64,000 nt of DNA from the NCBI RefSeq assembly GCF_009932555.1, contig NZ_BLJO01000006.1, positions 219,648 to 283,647 of the forward strand, written 5' to 3'. The notes beneath the pieces were generated by a model, which worked only from the letters and a program-made list of their open reading frames with translations, searched no databases and was not told where the DNA came from. Shown here in pieces: positions 50,841-58,324 of this stretch. This DNA comes from Steroidobacter agaridevorans (GTDB lineage: Bacteria; Pseudomonadota; Gammaproteobacteria; Steroidobacterales; Steroidobacteraceae). The translations under genes were made by a program, and so were the position numbers. The stretch's first letter is position 1; each line of letters begins with the position of its first letter.

Positions 50841-53800
50841 CTGGTTGGCACCGGCTTCCTCATTTCTTCGATGGTCTTTTTCGCCATGTCGTCGATGGCT
50901 GGTGCAGCGCTCTCGGCAACTCCGATGACCGCGCCTTCAACGACTGTACCTGCCGCCACACCAGCGGTGGTGGGTGTCCCCGCAAGCTCGAGAGATTGCC
51001 CAATGACACCGCGTGTAGTCATCGAAGCAATGCCTTTGCCGACGACTCCTCCCACTCCGGCGCCCAGCGCCCCGGCAGCGGTGGTGGTCGCGCTGACCTT
51101 CACGTCGGAAAGCTCCACATTCTCCAGTCCCTTCTCCATGGCCGCCGTCGTAGTCGAGCCCAGAGCCTGGCCAGCGGCACTGGCAACTGCGCCGGCCGCG
51201 GCCATTCCGACAAAGTGAGCGGTGTGGGGCGCAACCAGCCCAACGAGACCACCCGCCGCCGCTCCTGCCAGAGTGCCAACGAGCTTCTCTTTGAAACCAC
51301 CACCAGCGGCAACGAAGCCTCCCATGGCTCCCGCTAGTGCCCCGTAGGCCGCGCCTACCACACCGAATTCCCCGCTGGGATCGTTCTGGTTCAGCGGATC
51401 GTTTTTCACGTACGCATACAGATTGGTGCCATCTTCATAGCCCACCGGATCCGTTTGCAGGAACCTGCCCAGCCCGGGATCGTAGACACGAGCCTTATAG
51501 TGATACAACTGCACCTCGGGCAGCGCCGCCTGGCCGGTGAATTTGAAGCGCGAGCCACTCCATCTGTTGGGCTCGCCATAGGCGGAGTACGAATATGCGG
51601 AGCCGACCAGCTCGCCCGCGCCATCGCTCGCACCGATGATCGAGCCCTGGTGATTCGAATGCAGCCAACGCCGCGTTTCGCTGGAAAGAGCGGCGCCCTC
51701 GTACCAGACCAGAAATTCGTCGACTCCCGCGCCGGGCACGTAGCGACGCAAGGTCGTCGCCGATGAGCCGTTGAACTCCGCTACCAACTGATCGCCGGCG
51801 TACAGAAACTGAGTCGTCGCACTGCCGACGGTCTGCCGCAATCGACCGAGCGGATCGTAAGACAAGGAAAGGAGGGTTGTTGAGCCACTGCCGTTGGTGA
51901 CGGAAGTCAACCGGTTCAGCAAATCGTATTGGAACGTGCGCGCGCCATTGCCCGTCAGATTGCCTCGGGCATCGTAACCGAAGCTGGTGCCATCGACGGA
52001 TGAGTAACGATTGAGCCCGTCAGGAATGTAGGGACGGTTGAGAACCGTGCCGGGCGCATAACTGTAAACGTCATTCGATAACGTGCGCGTCGCGATCTGA
52101 TTCGCCGGATTGTGCGTGAAGCCCACCGATAGATCTTGGGCACCGCCCGAAAGATTCTGCGTCAGGCCCGACAGCCGCGAAGCTCCGTCGTAGTCGTTGT
52201 CGGTGACCGTCTGGTTGCCACGGCTCAACAGGTCGCGGCGACCCAAAACATCGTACGAGTAATCCGCCAGCAAGCCGGGCCCGCTGGCAACACCATTCTC
52301 CTGCACTAGATCCATACGATTCATAGAGTCATAGGTGTACTTGATGAACTGGCCATCCGGCCAGGTGAGCCGGGTGCGATTGCCAGCCTCGTCGTAGCGA
52401 TAGGACAGCACGCGTCCATACGCTGTCTCGGTCTCGACCCTGCCCCACGCGTCGTAGGTGTACACCACGCCGGAGCCACCGATAGTCTGGTAGGTGGCCG
52501 ACAGCTTCCTGCTCAGCAAGTCATAGGTGGAGTGCACATCGAGCGCCGTACCCGGCAGATCCCGCAGTTTCTCGCGATTCAGCGCATCGTATTCGTAGAT
52601 GATGGTTTCGCCGCTGCGCAGCCGCAGGCTGCGGCGATTATTGTTCTCATCGTAGCCGTACTGCTCGTAGTCCGATGGATTCTCCGCATGCTGCCCCACC
52701 GCCACCTGCGGAAACTCCATGTACGCAAGTCGATCGAAGCCGTCGTAGTTCAGGTCGGTGCGGTTGCCATTCGCGTCTTCCATCCAGTCCCGCTTGCCAT
52801 TGGGCGTGTAGCCATACGACGCGTAATTCTGCTGTAGCGAAGTGCCGAGACCGTGCTGAATCGCAGTGACCTCTCCCGCCGCGTTGTAAACGTTGCGCGT
52901 AATCCGGTCGTAACCATACTGCCCGGCTTGGGAAAGCGTGCATGCGCCAGGCAATGAGGCATAGACATTCGGATTCATCCGCACTGCCGTGCACGTTCGA
53001 CGCGCGGCGCCATCGTAGGCGAACTGCGTCACGCCGCTCGGCGACGTCTCTCGAATGAGATTGCCGCCGCCGTCATAGTTCCTGCTCACCACCTCGTAGG
53101 CGGTGAACACGTTGGAGGGACTCATGACGCCACGGGAGATACTCTCGATATACCCCTCGGGCGTGTACAGCTGCCGTGTAGTGGACGCATCCGCACCGAT
53201 CTCATAGTTCTGCCGGCGGCGCAGGTCCCAAACAGTCTTCGTGATGTCAGCAACGTCGGTGCGCGGCCCGTCGATTTCGTCTCGATTGCCGACCTCGTCG
53301 TAGTCATAGCCGGTCGTCGCCGAGACCCCGCCCTTCGCGATCGTTACGGTGCGCAGCAGCCGATTGTTGCCGACGTTCGACGGACCGTAGCCCATCGTGG
53401 TCACGATTTGAGCACTGGCCGCACACGACGATGCGGTCTCGCATTCCACCGAGCTGGTGCGCTTGAGCAGAGCCGGAGTCGCGGCGGCCATCTGACCGGC
53501 GGCGTTGTAAAAGTACGCGTTCAGAGCCGTGTAGCCGTAGCTCGTGAACGGACAGAGATTCGACCCGAAGTAGCACGTCAGATTATTGTCGGGCCCCTGC
53601 AATCCGCGCTCTGTACTGAGCAGAACGCCGGTCGTGGGATTCCACTCGTTGCGAGTGACGTAGCCACGAGCATCTCGAATGCGAATTGCCTTGTTGCAAT
53701 ACGCGGCCTGGGAACACAGCGGCGTGTCTCCCTCACCGCGAGTGATGGTTGTGATCTGATCGGCCAGCCCCGAACCCTGTTTGGCAAAGCGCCGTATCTG

Positions 53801-55090
53801 GGTAATGTTTGCTCGTTGATCGTAGGTGTACTGCTCGCCGTTGCCTTCTGGATAGGTGATCTTGGAGAGCTGTGGATTCAAGTGACCGACGTGTTCGAGC
53901 CTGGTAAGGCGACCGAGCTCATCGCGGATTGCTGCGATCCTCGCGGCCGGTCCATAAATCTCACCGAACGCCGTACCCGCCACCGGGGCGACGTCGGTGG
54001 TGTAACCAACGCTCCCGGCGGCGCTCGTGACCCTGACACCGTGCTGGATCAGACCGGGATTCGTGAGACTGGTATCCCACTGATACGTCCACGTGCGCCC
54101 GTCTATGACGACGTTCTGCACGCGAAAGCCGCCGATGCGATTACCTCCGGCGAGGCAGCTGCTACTGGACGGCGGCGTCAATGGGCCGCAGTCCTGATAG
54201 GTGATGTCAATGTCTTTGGCACCAGGCCCGTCGACGTGCGTGACCCGATCGCCACCGTTGCCGAATACGCGCGTGTAAACAGTCGTCGAGTTGTCGGTTT
54301 CCGTGATGGATACCGTCCCGGACGCGAATTGAAAGGAGAGCCTGGGCCAGGTGCGACTGAAGGCCGGGCAAGAGGCAGCGTCGGGATTGCATGCATCCAC
54401 GGCCATGTTGAACAGCACCACCGAGCTGACCGGCGCCAGCACGCCGTTCACGGGTTCTGCGAAATTGAAGCGCAGCTGATATCCGTGGTTATTCGTAATG
54501 GAACGGATCGTCGCAGTGTTTGGGACGTAGTGAAAGTCCAAGCGCTCTCCGTTGGGCTTTTGCGCCGACAGCACACGCAAGATGTAGCTGTTGCTATTGA
54601 CGCTCCAAGCGACCCCGAGGGGCGTGCTGTCGAATGTGAGTTGTGTCCCGTCCGACAACACGGCAGTCGCACACCAGTCGCCGCAAAAGCTCAGTCGCGA
54701 TCCCAGATCGCCGAAATAGTTCACGCCATCGCCCAGCAAGAGCTCGGTCTTGCCCTGAAAGCGCAGCGTATAGTTATAGGCGACGGAGCCGGTGTCCGGA
54801 TCCGTCGAGACATCCAGGCGCATGAAAGCGAGCACGCTGTGATACATGAGCCACTGGCCTGGCGAGGAATGACTGAATGAGTAGCTCAGCCCTCCGTTCT
54901 CCGGATCGCCGATGGAGATCGAGTGGGCGACGACGAACGTGCGCTCCGCCAGATCGACGCCGCGCTCGTCGACTACCGAGAAATTCTTGGGTTTGAATTC
55001 CTGATCGATGGCTTGTCCGGCAGCCGTGCCGTTAATGAGACCCAGCAGGGCAAACACGAGGCTCGTGGTCGCAGCTCGCAAACGATTCAT
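50837..55090 (-). CDS. Rhs/YD-repeat protein, putative polymorphic toxin
   Basis: The protein has about 1,417 residues. A Sec signal (MNRLRAATTSLVFALLGLIN, GTAAG) precedes a beta-rich N-terminal region of about 380 residues. A long series of YD repeats follows (for example YDEVGNRDEIDG, YDALNREKLRDL, YDEAGNRTRLTW) up to the Rhs core end RVYDPGLGRFLQTDPVGYED, GTNLYAYVKNDPLNQNDPSG. After the core lies a variable tip of about 170 residues, rich in Gly, Ala and Val (GALAGAMGGFVAAGGG, AAAGGLVGLVAPHTAHFVGM), the place where Rhs toxins carry their effector. This tip has no nuclease motif and looks membrane-active. GGGGGA precedes the ATG at 55090. Confidence 0.9.
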   Translation of the reverse strand: MNRLRAATTSLVFALLGLINGTAAGQAIDQEFKPKNFSVVDERGVDLAERTFVVAHSISIGDPENGGLSYSFSHSSPGQWLMYHSVLAFMRLDVSTDPDTGSVAYNYTLRFQGKTELLLGDGVNYFGDLGSRLSFCGDWCATAVLSDGTQLTFDSTPLGVAWSVNSNSYILRVLSAQKPNGERLDFHYVPNTATIRSITNNHGYQLRFNFAEPVNGVLAPVSSVVLFNMAVDACNPDAASCPAFSRTWPRLSFQFASGTVSITETDNSTTVYTRVFGNGGDRVTHVDGPGAKDIDITYQDCGPLTPPSSSSCLAGGNRIGGFRVQNVVIDGRTWTYQWDTSLTNPGLIQHGVRVTSAAGSVGYTTDVAPVAGTAFGEIYGPAARIAAIRDELGRLTRLEHVGHLNPQLSKITYPEGNGEQYTYDQRANITQIRRFAKQGSGLADQITTITRGEGDTPLCSQAAYCNKAIRIRDARGYVTRNEWNPTTGVLLSTERGLQGPDNNLTCYFGSNLCPFTSYGYTALNAYFYNAAGQMAAATPALLKRTSSVECETASSCAASAQIVTTMGYGPSNVGNNRLLRTVTIAKGGVSATTGYDYDEVGNRDEIDGPRTDVADITKTVWDLRRRQNYEIGADASTTRQLYTPEGYIESISRGVMSPSNVFTAYEVVSRNYDGGGNLIRETSPSGVTQFAYDGAARRTCTAVRMNPNVYASLPGACTLSQAGQYGYDRITRNVYNAAGEVTAIQHGLGTSLQQNYASYGYTPNGKRDWMEDANGNRTDLNYDGFDRLAYMEFPQVAVGQHAENPSDYEQYGYDENNNRRSLRLRSGETIIYEYDALNREKLRDLPGTALDVHSTYDLLSRKLSATYQTIGGSGVVYTYDAWGRVETETAYGRVLSYRYDEAGNRTRLTWPDGQFIKYTYDSMNRMDLVQENGVASGPGLLADYSYDVLGRRDLLSRGNQTVTDNDYDGASRLSGLTQNLSGGAQDLSVGFTHNPANQIATRTLSNDVYSYAPGTVLNRPYIPDGLNRYSSVDGTSFGYDARGNLTGNGARTFQYDLLNRLTSVTNGSGSTTLLSLSYDPLGRLRQTVGSATTQFLYAGDQLVAEFNGSSATTLRRYVPGAGVDEFLVWYEGAALSSETRRWLHSNHQGSIIGASDGAGELVGSAYSYSAYGEPNRWSGSRFKFTGQAALPEVQLYHYKARVYDPGLGRFLQTDPVGYEDGTNLYAYVKNDPLNQNDPSGEFGVVGAAYGALAGAMGGFVAAGGGFKEKLVGTLAGAAAGGLVGLVAPHTAHFVGMAAAGAVASAAGQALGSTTTAAMEKGLENVELSDVKVSATTTAAGALGAGVGGVVGKGIASMTTRGVIGQSLELAGTPTTAGVAAGTVVEGAVIGVAESAAPAIDDMAKKTIEEMRKPVPTR

Positions 55091-55157
55091 TCGATCCCCC
55101 AACCGTCCTAGTCGACCGAGATGATTTCAGTGACGCGTGTCGTGACGACTGACGCTG

Positions 55158-55688
55158 CTATTCCAATAGCAAATTCAGAACCGCCGGCAGCCAGGCAAGA
55201 TTCTGCACTCTGATCTGATACGTGGCGCTCGCCGGAGCGTGCACACTGTCTCCGGAATAACTCGCGGTGATCGTGTGGAGGCCTTGCGGGTAGTCCTCCA
55301 GAATGATGGTCGCCTGGCCATTGATGACTGCTGCCGAACCCAAGAACACGCCACCTTCGGTGAAGGTCACCGTGCCGACCGCGGAAGCGCTGCCCACGTT
55401 GACGATGAGTGTTACGCCAACGCCGGTGGCATTTGCCACGCTGCTGGGCGGACTGACACTGACAGGTGTTGATCCGGTAGGACGAGTGGAGCTGTGCTGT
55501 GTGCGATTGCCGGCCGGGTCGAGCTGATAACTTACGGTCGAACCGTCTGCCGGACCGCCCGCCGTTTGCACCGTGTTGAGCCTGCCCAACGAATCGTATG
55601 TGTATGTCGCGGTCTCCGCCGCGTGACCGCTTGCCGCGATCAACAGCAGAAACAGACTCATCCCTCGCCGCAGTGGATTCGTTAGCAT
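55158..55688 (-). CDS. Secreted mini-Rhs/Ig-like protein
   Basis: The protein has about 176 residues. A signal peptide (to about 23, GHAAE) is followed by one or two YD-type repeats (YTYDSLGRLNTVQTAGG, VSYQLDPAGNRTQHSST) and a bacterial Ig-like domain of the Big_3_5 type (VGTVTFTEGGVFLGSAAVIN, LHTITASYSGDSVHAPASAT). It lies 67 bases upstream of the Rhs gene on the same strand and may be cotranscribed with it. It has the look of a remnant or decoy of an Rhs N-terminus, or of a short accessory surface protein. GGAG lies six bases before the ATG at 55688. Confidence 0.75.
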   Translation of the reverse strand: MLTNPLRRGMSLFLLLIAASGHAAETATYTYDSLGRLNTVQTAGGPADGSTVSYQLDPAGNRTQHSSTRPTGSTPVSVSPPSSVANATGVGVTLIVNVGSASAVGTVTFTEGGVFLGSAAVINGQATIILEDYPQGLHTITASYSGDSVHAPASATYQIRVQNLAWLPAVLNLLLE

Positions 55689-56137
55689 CCCCATCTCCGT
55701 GCCATAGATCGCGGATGTGCTCGGACGACGCGCGCGTACGCGACCACGAGCTCATCGTCATCTGAGCTCGCAAGGGAAAGGCAAACGTTCAACTCTTCCC
55801 TGATACCGAGGCTTGTCTTTGTTCGATCAGATCCATCTGGTGATTAGTACGAGTAAATTGCGACGAGCCACCATAATTTGTCAACACCGCGCTCGCATCG
55901 ATCGAACAGATTCAGGGTTTCTCCTCATTCCAGACATTTGCAATGTCGCGTGCGCGTTTCCAGAACTCCAAATATATCTTTCCTATCGTTCACGGGGATC
56001 GCGGACGCGCTTGACAGACAGCGGTTGTCACTGCAACTCTTCGGCTCCACAGAACTGCCAGGGATGGTGATGAACTGTCGAGTCGTACCATCCCGCCAGC
56101 CGAACGACTCCTTAGAAAACTCAGCAAGGATCCGGCC
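55689..56137. other. Intergenic region between the Rhs cluster and small secreted genes
   Basis: The 449 bases hold no gene I can support and are more AT-rich than the flanks. A TTGACA at 56011-56016 is the left arm of TGACA-N9-TGTCA (56012-56030) and could be a -35 for the plus-strand pair at 56138, but no fitting -10 is seen. The minus-strand promoter of the Rhs cluster must also lie here. Nothing repeated or transposon-like is visible. Confidence 0.4.
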
Positions 56138-56485
56138 GTGCCGAAGCGGATATTATTTGCGATGGCGGCAATAGCCGCGCCTCTGGCAGTTTCAGCGGGC
56201 GATCTCACCGGAAGAATAAGCACGATCGCGCCAATCCTTGGACAGGATCAGCTCTACATTCGTCTGACGGACACCACTAACAATGCAGTTCCGAGCGGCT
56301 CGCCGGCAGGCAGCTGTTCGAATGCCTTTGCCATCGCCGAGATGGGCAATACAAATTTCAAGAATTACATCTATCCGCTGATACTCATGGCGCAAGCTGC
56401 CGATGCACCCATCACCTTGCGAACCAACGGTTGTCTCGAGGGCCTTTACCCCATCATCGTCGGCGTCGACTACCCGCCGCGCTGA
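56138..56485 (+). CDS. Small secreted protein of unknown function (first of a pair)
   Basis: The protein has 115 residues. The signal peptide is MPKRILFAMAAIAAPLAVSA, cleaved before GDL. The mature part runs QLYIRLTDTTNNAV, FAIAEMGN, NYIYPLILMAQAADAPITLR and CLEGLYPIIVGVDY. Two Cys may form a disulfide. A GTG start at 56138 is used because AAGGA precedes it by about seven bases and the signal peptide starts there. It shares a pattern with the next gene (a RL near the start, FAI, a long L-x-x-A helix, then P-V/I-T), so the two seem distant paralogues. Confidence 0.62.
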   Translation: MPKRILFAMAAIAAPLAVSAGDLTGRISTIAPILGQDQLYIRLTDTTNNAVPSGSPAGSCSNAFAIAEMGNTNFKNYIYPLILMAQAADAPITLRTNGCLEGLYPIIVGVDYPPR

Positions 56486-56506
56486 GATGATTCCAGGAGC
56501 ACGAGC

Positions 56507-56836
56507 TTGAAGCACTTTCTACTCGCCACCGCTGTGGCCGTTCTCATCGGTTCGATCTCGACACCTGCAACGAGCGCTACCTATACGGCTGTTGTAAGTC
56601 AGCTCCAGCCCAACCACGAAACGATGGACTGCATCTTCTTTCGTCTGAGCGGTGTCACCGACATCTCGCCGGCGAGCCCCGGCGACTGGTTCGCCATTCC
56701 ACGCAACAGCGACGGCGCCATGGAAACGTTTGCGGTGCTGCTCGCATCGAGGACCAAGGCGAACATGCCGGTGACGGTCTATACCACGAGCGCAATGGCG
56801 TGCGGCTATGCGCAGGCTGTGTCAGTGATCATGTGA
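56507..56836 (+). CDS. Small secreted protein of unknown function (second of a pair)
   Basis: The protein has 109 residues. A signal peptide (MKHFLLATAVAVLIGSISTP, ATSA) precedes a short beta-rich domain: CIFFRLSGVTDIS, WFAIPRNSDGAMETFAVLLA, SRTKANMPVTVYTTSAMACG. The start is TTG at 56507, supported by AGGAG seven bases upstream and by the signal peptide; no ATG fits. It follows its paralogue by 21 bases, so the two are one transcription unit. Its last bases overlap the converging nucleotidyltransferase remnant by eight. Role unknown. Confidence 0.62.
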   Translation: MKHFLLATAVAVLIGSISTPATSATYTAVVSQLQPNHETMDCIFFRLSGVTDISPASPGDWFAIPRNSDGAMETFAVLLASRTKANMPVTVYTTSAMACGYAQAVSVIM

Positions 56837-57240
56837 TCGGAGCAATGCTGGGCAGAGTCTCAGCCTCGAAAACAGGCATGGCGCGCCGGGAAAGTTCGAA
56901 CCGTTTAGTCGAACTCTCCAGGTTGGGAATACTTCCCTCCAGCAACACGTCATGACGCCAAGGCAGCCCGTCGCCCGCGGGACTGGACGCTCGAATGAGA
57001 GCCTCGATCGACATGACACGACAGCGGCGTCCGAACAGTTCGATTTCGATGGATACGGCTCGCACCCGCTCGAAATCACCCACGCCCTTGATGGAACCCG
57101 ACAGGTCGATTGGACCGAGTTCCGTCTCCAAGTACAGGTTATTGAGTGTGGCTCCCGGCGCCGGGTTGTCGAGAAATGAGAGCTTCGGGCTCGAGGCCTG
57201 CGTCAGACAGCCGTTCGATCAGTCGGTTGAGCTGCACCAC
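56829..57240 (-). pseudogene. Decayed nucleotidyltransferase of a toxin-antitoxin-like locus
   Basis: Two parts in different frames remain. From GTG at 57240 the frame reads [15 protein letters not shown], like the beginning of minimal nucleotidyltransferases, then runs into a stop. In the next frame NNLYLETELGPIDLSGS, IKGVGDFERV, and IEIELFGRRCRVMSIEALIR match the C-terminal half of that family, which then loses frame where RAAGRPKD-type residues are expected (57000-56960). The nucleotide-binding GG-x9-D-x-D portion is gone, so there is an internal deletion plus a frameshift. The gene cannot be active. The intact partner ORF lies immediately upstream. Confidence 0.55.
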
Positions 57241-57388
57241 GTAACTTACGTCCTACTCGTTCCAGCTCCAAAGCAAGTTCGAGCGCTGCCTGATGCTGCT
57301 CGGCGCGCTTTTCGTACGAATAGGCGAGACTCACATCGATGAGACTCAGGTCGATACCAGCGCGCTCGGCTTCTTCCAAGGCGGTCAT
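57203..57388 (-). CDS. Small helical protein, partner of the broken nucleotidyltransferase
   Basis: The 61 residues [40 protein letters not shown] and ELERVG belong to a short family I associate with the gene upstream of minimal nucleotidyltransferases, where it probably acts as antitoxin or substrate-binding partner. AAGGTGG lies five bases before the ATG. Its 3' end overlaps the start of the decayed transferase by 38 bases. It appears intact and is now an orphan. Confidence 0.6.
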   Translation of the reverse strand: MTALEEAERAGIDLSLIDVSLAYSYEKRAEQHQAALELALELERVGRKLRGAAQPTDRTAV

Positions 57389-57414
57389 GGATCCACCTTA
57401 TCGATCTTTAGGAA

Positions 57415-57491
57415 TGGCGCGCCCGACTGGATTCGAACCAGTGACCCTCGGCTTCGGAAACCGATACTCTATCCAACTGAGCTACGGGCGC
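57415..57491 (-). tRNA. tRNA-Arg (anticodon CCG)
   Basis: A full cloverleaf reads on the minus strand: acceptor GCGCCCG/CGGGCGC, D-arm with AGCTCAGTTGGATAGAG, anticodon arm TCGGT-TTCCGAA-GCCGA with anticodon CCG, and T-arm GGTTCGAATCC. The discriminator is G and CCA is encoded (57415-57417). It reads codon CGG. The length is 77 bases. Confidence 0.96.
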
Positions 57492-57502
57492 GTGCGGGGA
57501 CG

Positions 57503-57528
57503 ATTGTAGCAGTCCCGCCGGCGGGACT
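57503..57528 (-). promoter_or_regulatory. tRNA-Arg promoter with an 18-base palindrome
   Basis: On the minus strand a good -10, TACAAT (57503-57508), lies 11 bases before the mature tRNA 5' end. Directly upstream AGTCCCGCCGGCGGGACT (57511-57528) is a perfect 18-base palindrome filling the spacer; no consensus -35 is seen. The palindrome may bind a protein, or it may belong to a terminator for upstream transcription. Confidence 0.5.
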
Positions 57529-57648
57529 CGCCGGCTTATCCCTGGCCGGACAGCGCCGGCGGATGGGGCGCGCATCATAGCCGGCCTGGGCGGCCAGCCC
57601 AAGACCGAGCCGGGAATCTCCGGCCGATCAAAGAGTTAGCCTGTTGAG

Positions 57649-57677
57649 TTTATCGGGAACGGCGACGCCGTTATACT
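57649..57677 (+). promoter_or_regulatory. Possible promoter of the cytochrome c gene
   Basis: A good -10 TATACT (57672-57677) has a weak -35 TTTATC (57649-57654) with 17-base spacing, 57 bases before the GTG of the cytochrome gene. The -10 is five of six to consensus; the -35 is poor. Confidence 0.4.
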
Positions 57678-57733
57678 GCGCGCCGTTTTGCCATGTGGCT
57701 TTCCCGCCCCTGTAGCCTGTTGTTGGAGCCGAA

Positions 57734-58243
57734 GTGAGCGCCGAGCACGATAGAAAGTTCTTTGACACCTTCATGCTGGTACTCGGCATTTTGATCGGCA
57801 TTGCCATCCTTCTATATGTGTTGGCGCGCATCGTCGCGTCCGGTACGCAGGAACAGCATGTGATCACCGACCCGGTGAACCAGGCCGTGGTGGCCGAGCG
57901 CATTGCGCCGGTGGCCAAGGTCGCGGTCGCGGGCCAGGACAACTCGGCGCTGGCGCCCGTTCAGGCGGCGGCCGCGGAGCCGGCCAAGGAACTGGGTGGC
58001 GAGGAAGTGTTCAACATGGCCTGCATGGCCTGCCACGGCGCCGGCGTTGCCGGTGCGCCGAAGTACGGCGACAAGGCGGCTTGGGCGCCGCGTATTGCCA
58101 AGGGCATGGACACTCTGCACAAGCATTCGCTGGAAGGCTTCCAGGGCAACAGCGGCTTCATGCCCCCGAAGGGTGGCCGCGCGGATCTGGCTGACAAGTC
58201 GATCCTGAATGCGGTCGACTACATGGTCGCCGGTTCGAAGTAA
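57734..58243 (+). CDS. Membrane-anchored cytochrome c (c5-like)
   Basis: The protein has 169 residues. One N-terminal membrane helix at about 12-34 (FMLVLGILIGIAILLYVLAR) anchors it. An Ala/Val-rich linker leads to a c5-type haem domain with CMACH at about 97-101, PKYGDKAAWAPRIAKGMDTL and the distal Met in GFMPPKGGRADLADKSILNA. It ends with VDYMVAGSK. Cytochromes c5 pass electrons to terminal oxidases in the periplasm. The start is GTG at 57734, with GGAG about seven bases upstream. Confidence 0.92.
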   Translation: MSAEHDRKFFDTFMLVLGILIGIAILLYVLARIVASGTQEQHVITDPVNQAVVAERIAPVAKVAVAGQDNSALAPVQAAAAEPAKELGGEEVFNMACMACHGAGVAGAPKYGDKAAWAPRIAKGMDTLHKHSLEGFQGNSGFMPPKGGRADLADKSILNAVDYMVAGSK

Positions 58244-58258
58244 TCCCGCCGTTTCAGT

Positions 58259-58287
58259 TGCTGCGCTCGGGCGCCCCGAGCGCAGCA
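58259..58287. terminator. Hairpin between converging cytochrome c and comM genes
   Basis: A perfect 13-base stem TGCTGCGCTCGGG/CCCGAGCGCAGCA (58259-58271 with 58275-58287) with a three-base loop lies 16 bases after the cytochrome stop. There is no clear T tract. Confidence 0.55.
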
Positions 58288-58324
58288 GTCCCTTCGCCGC
58301 GCCATTCGAGCGCCGGCCCCGCTT

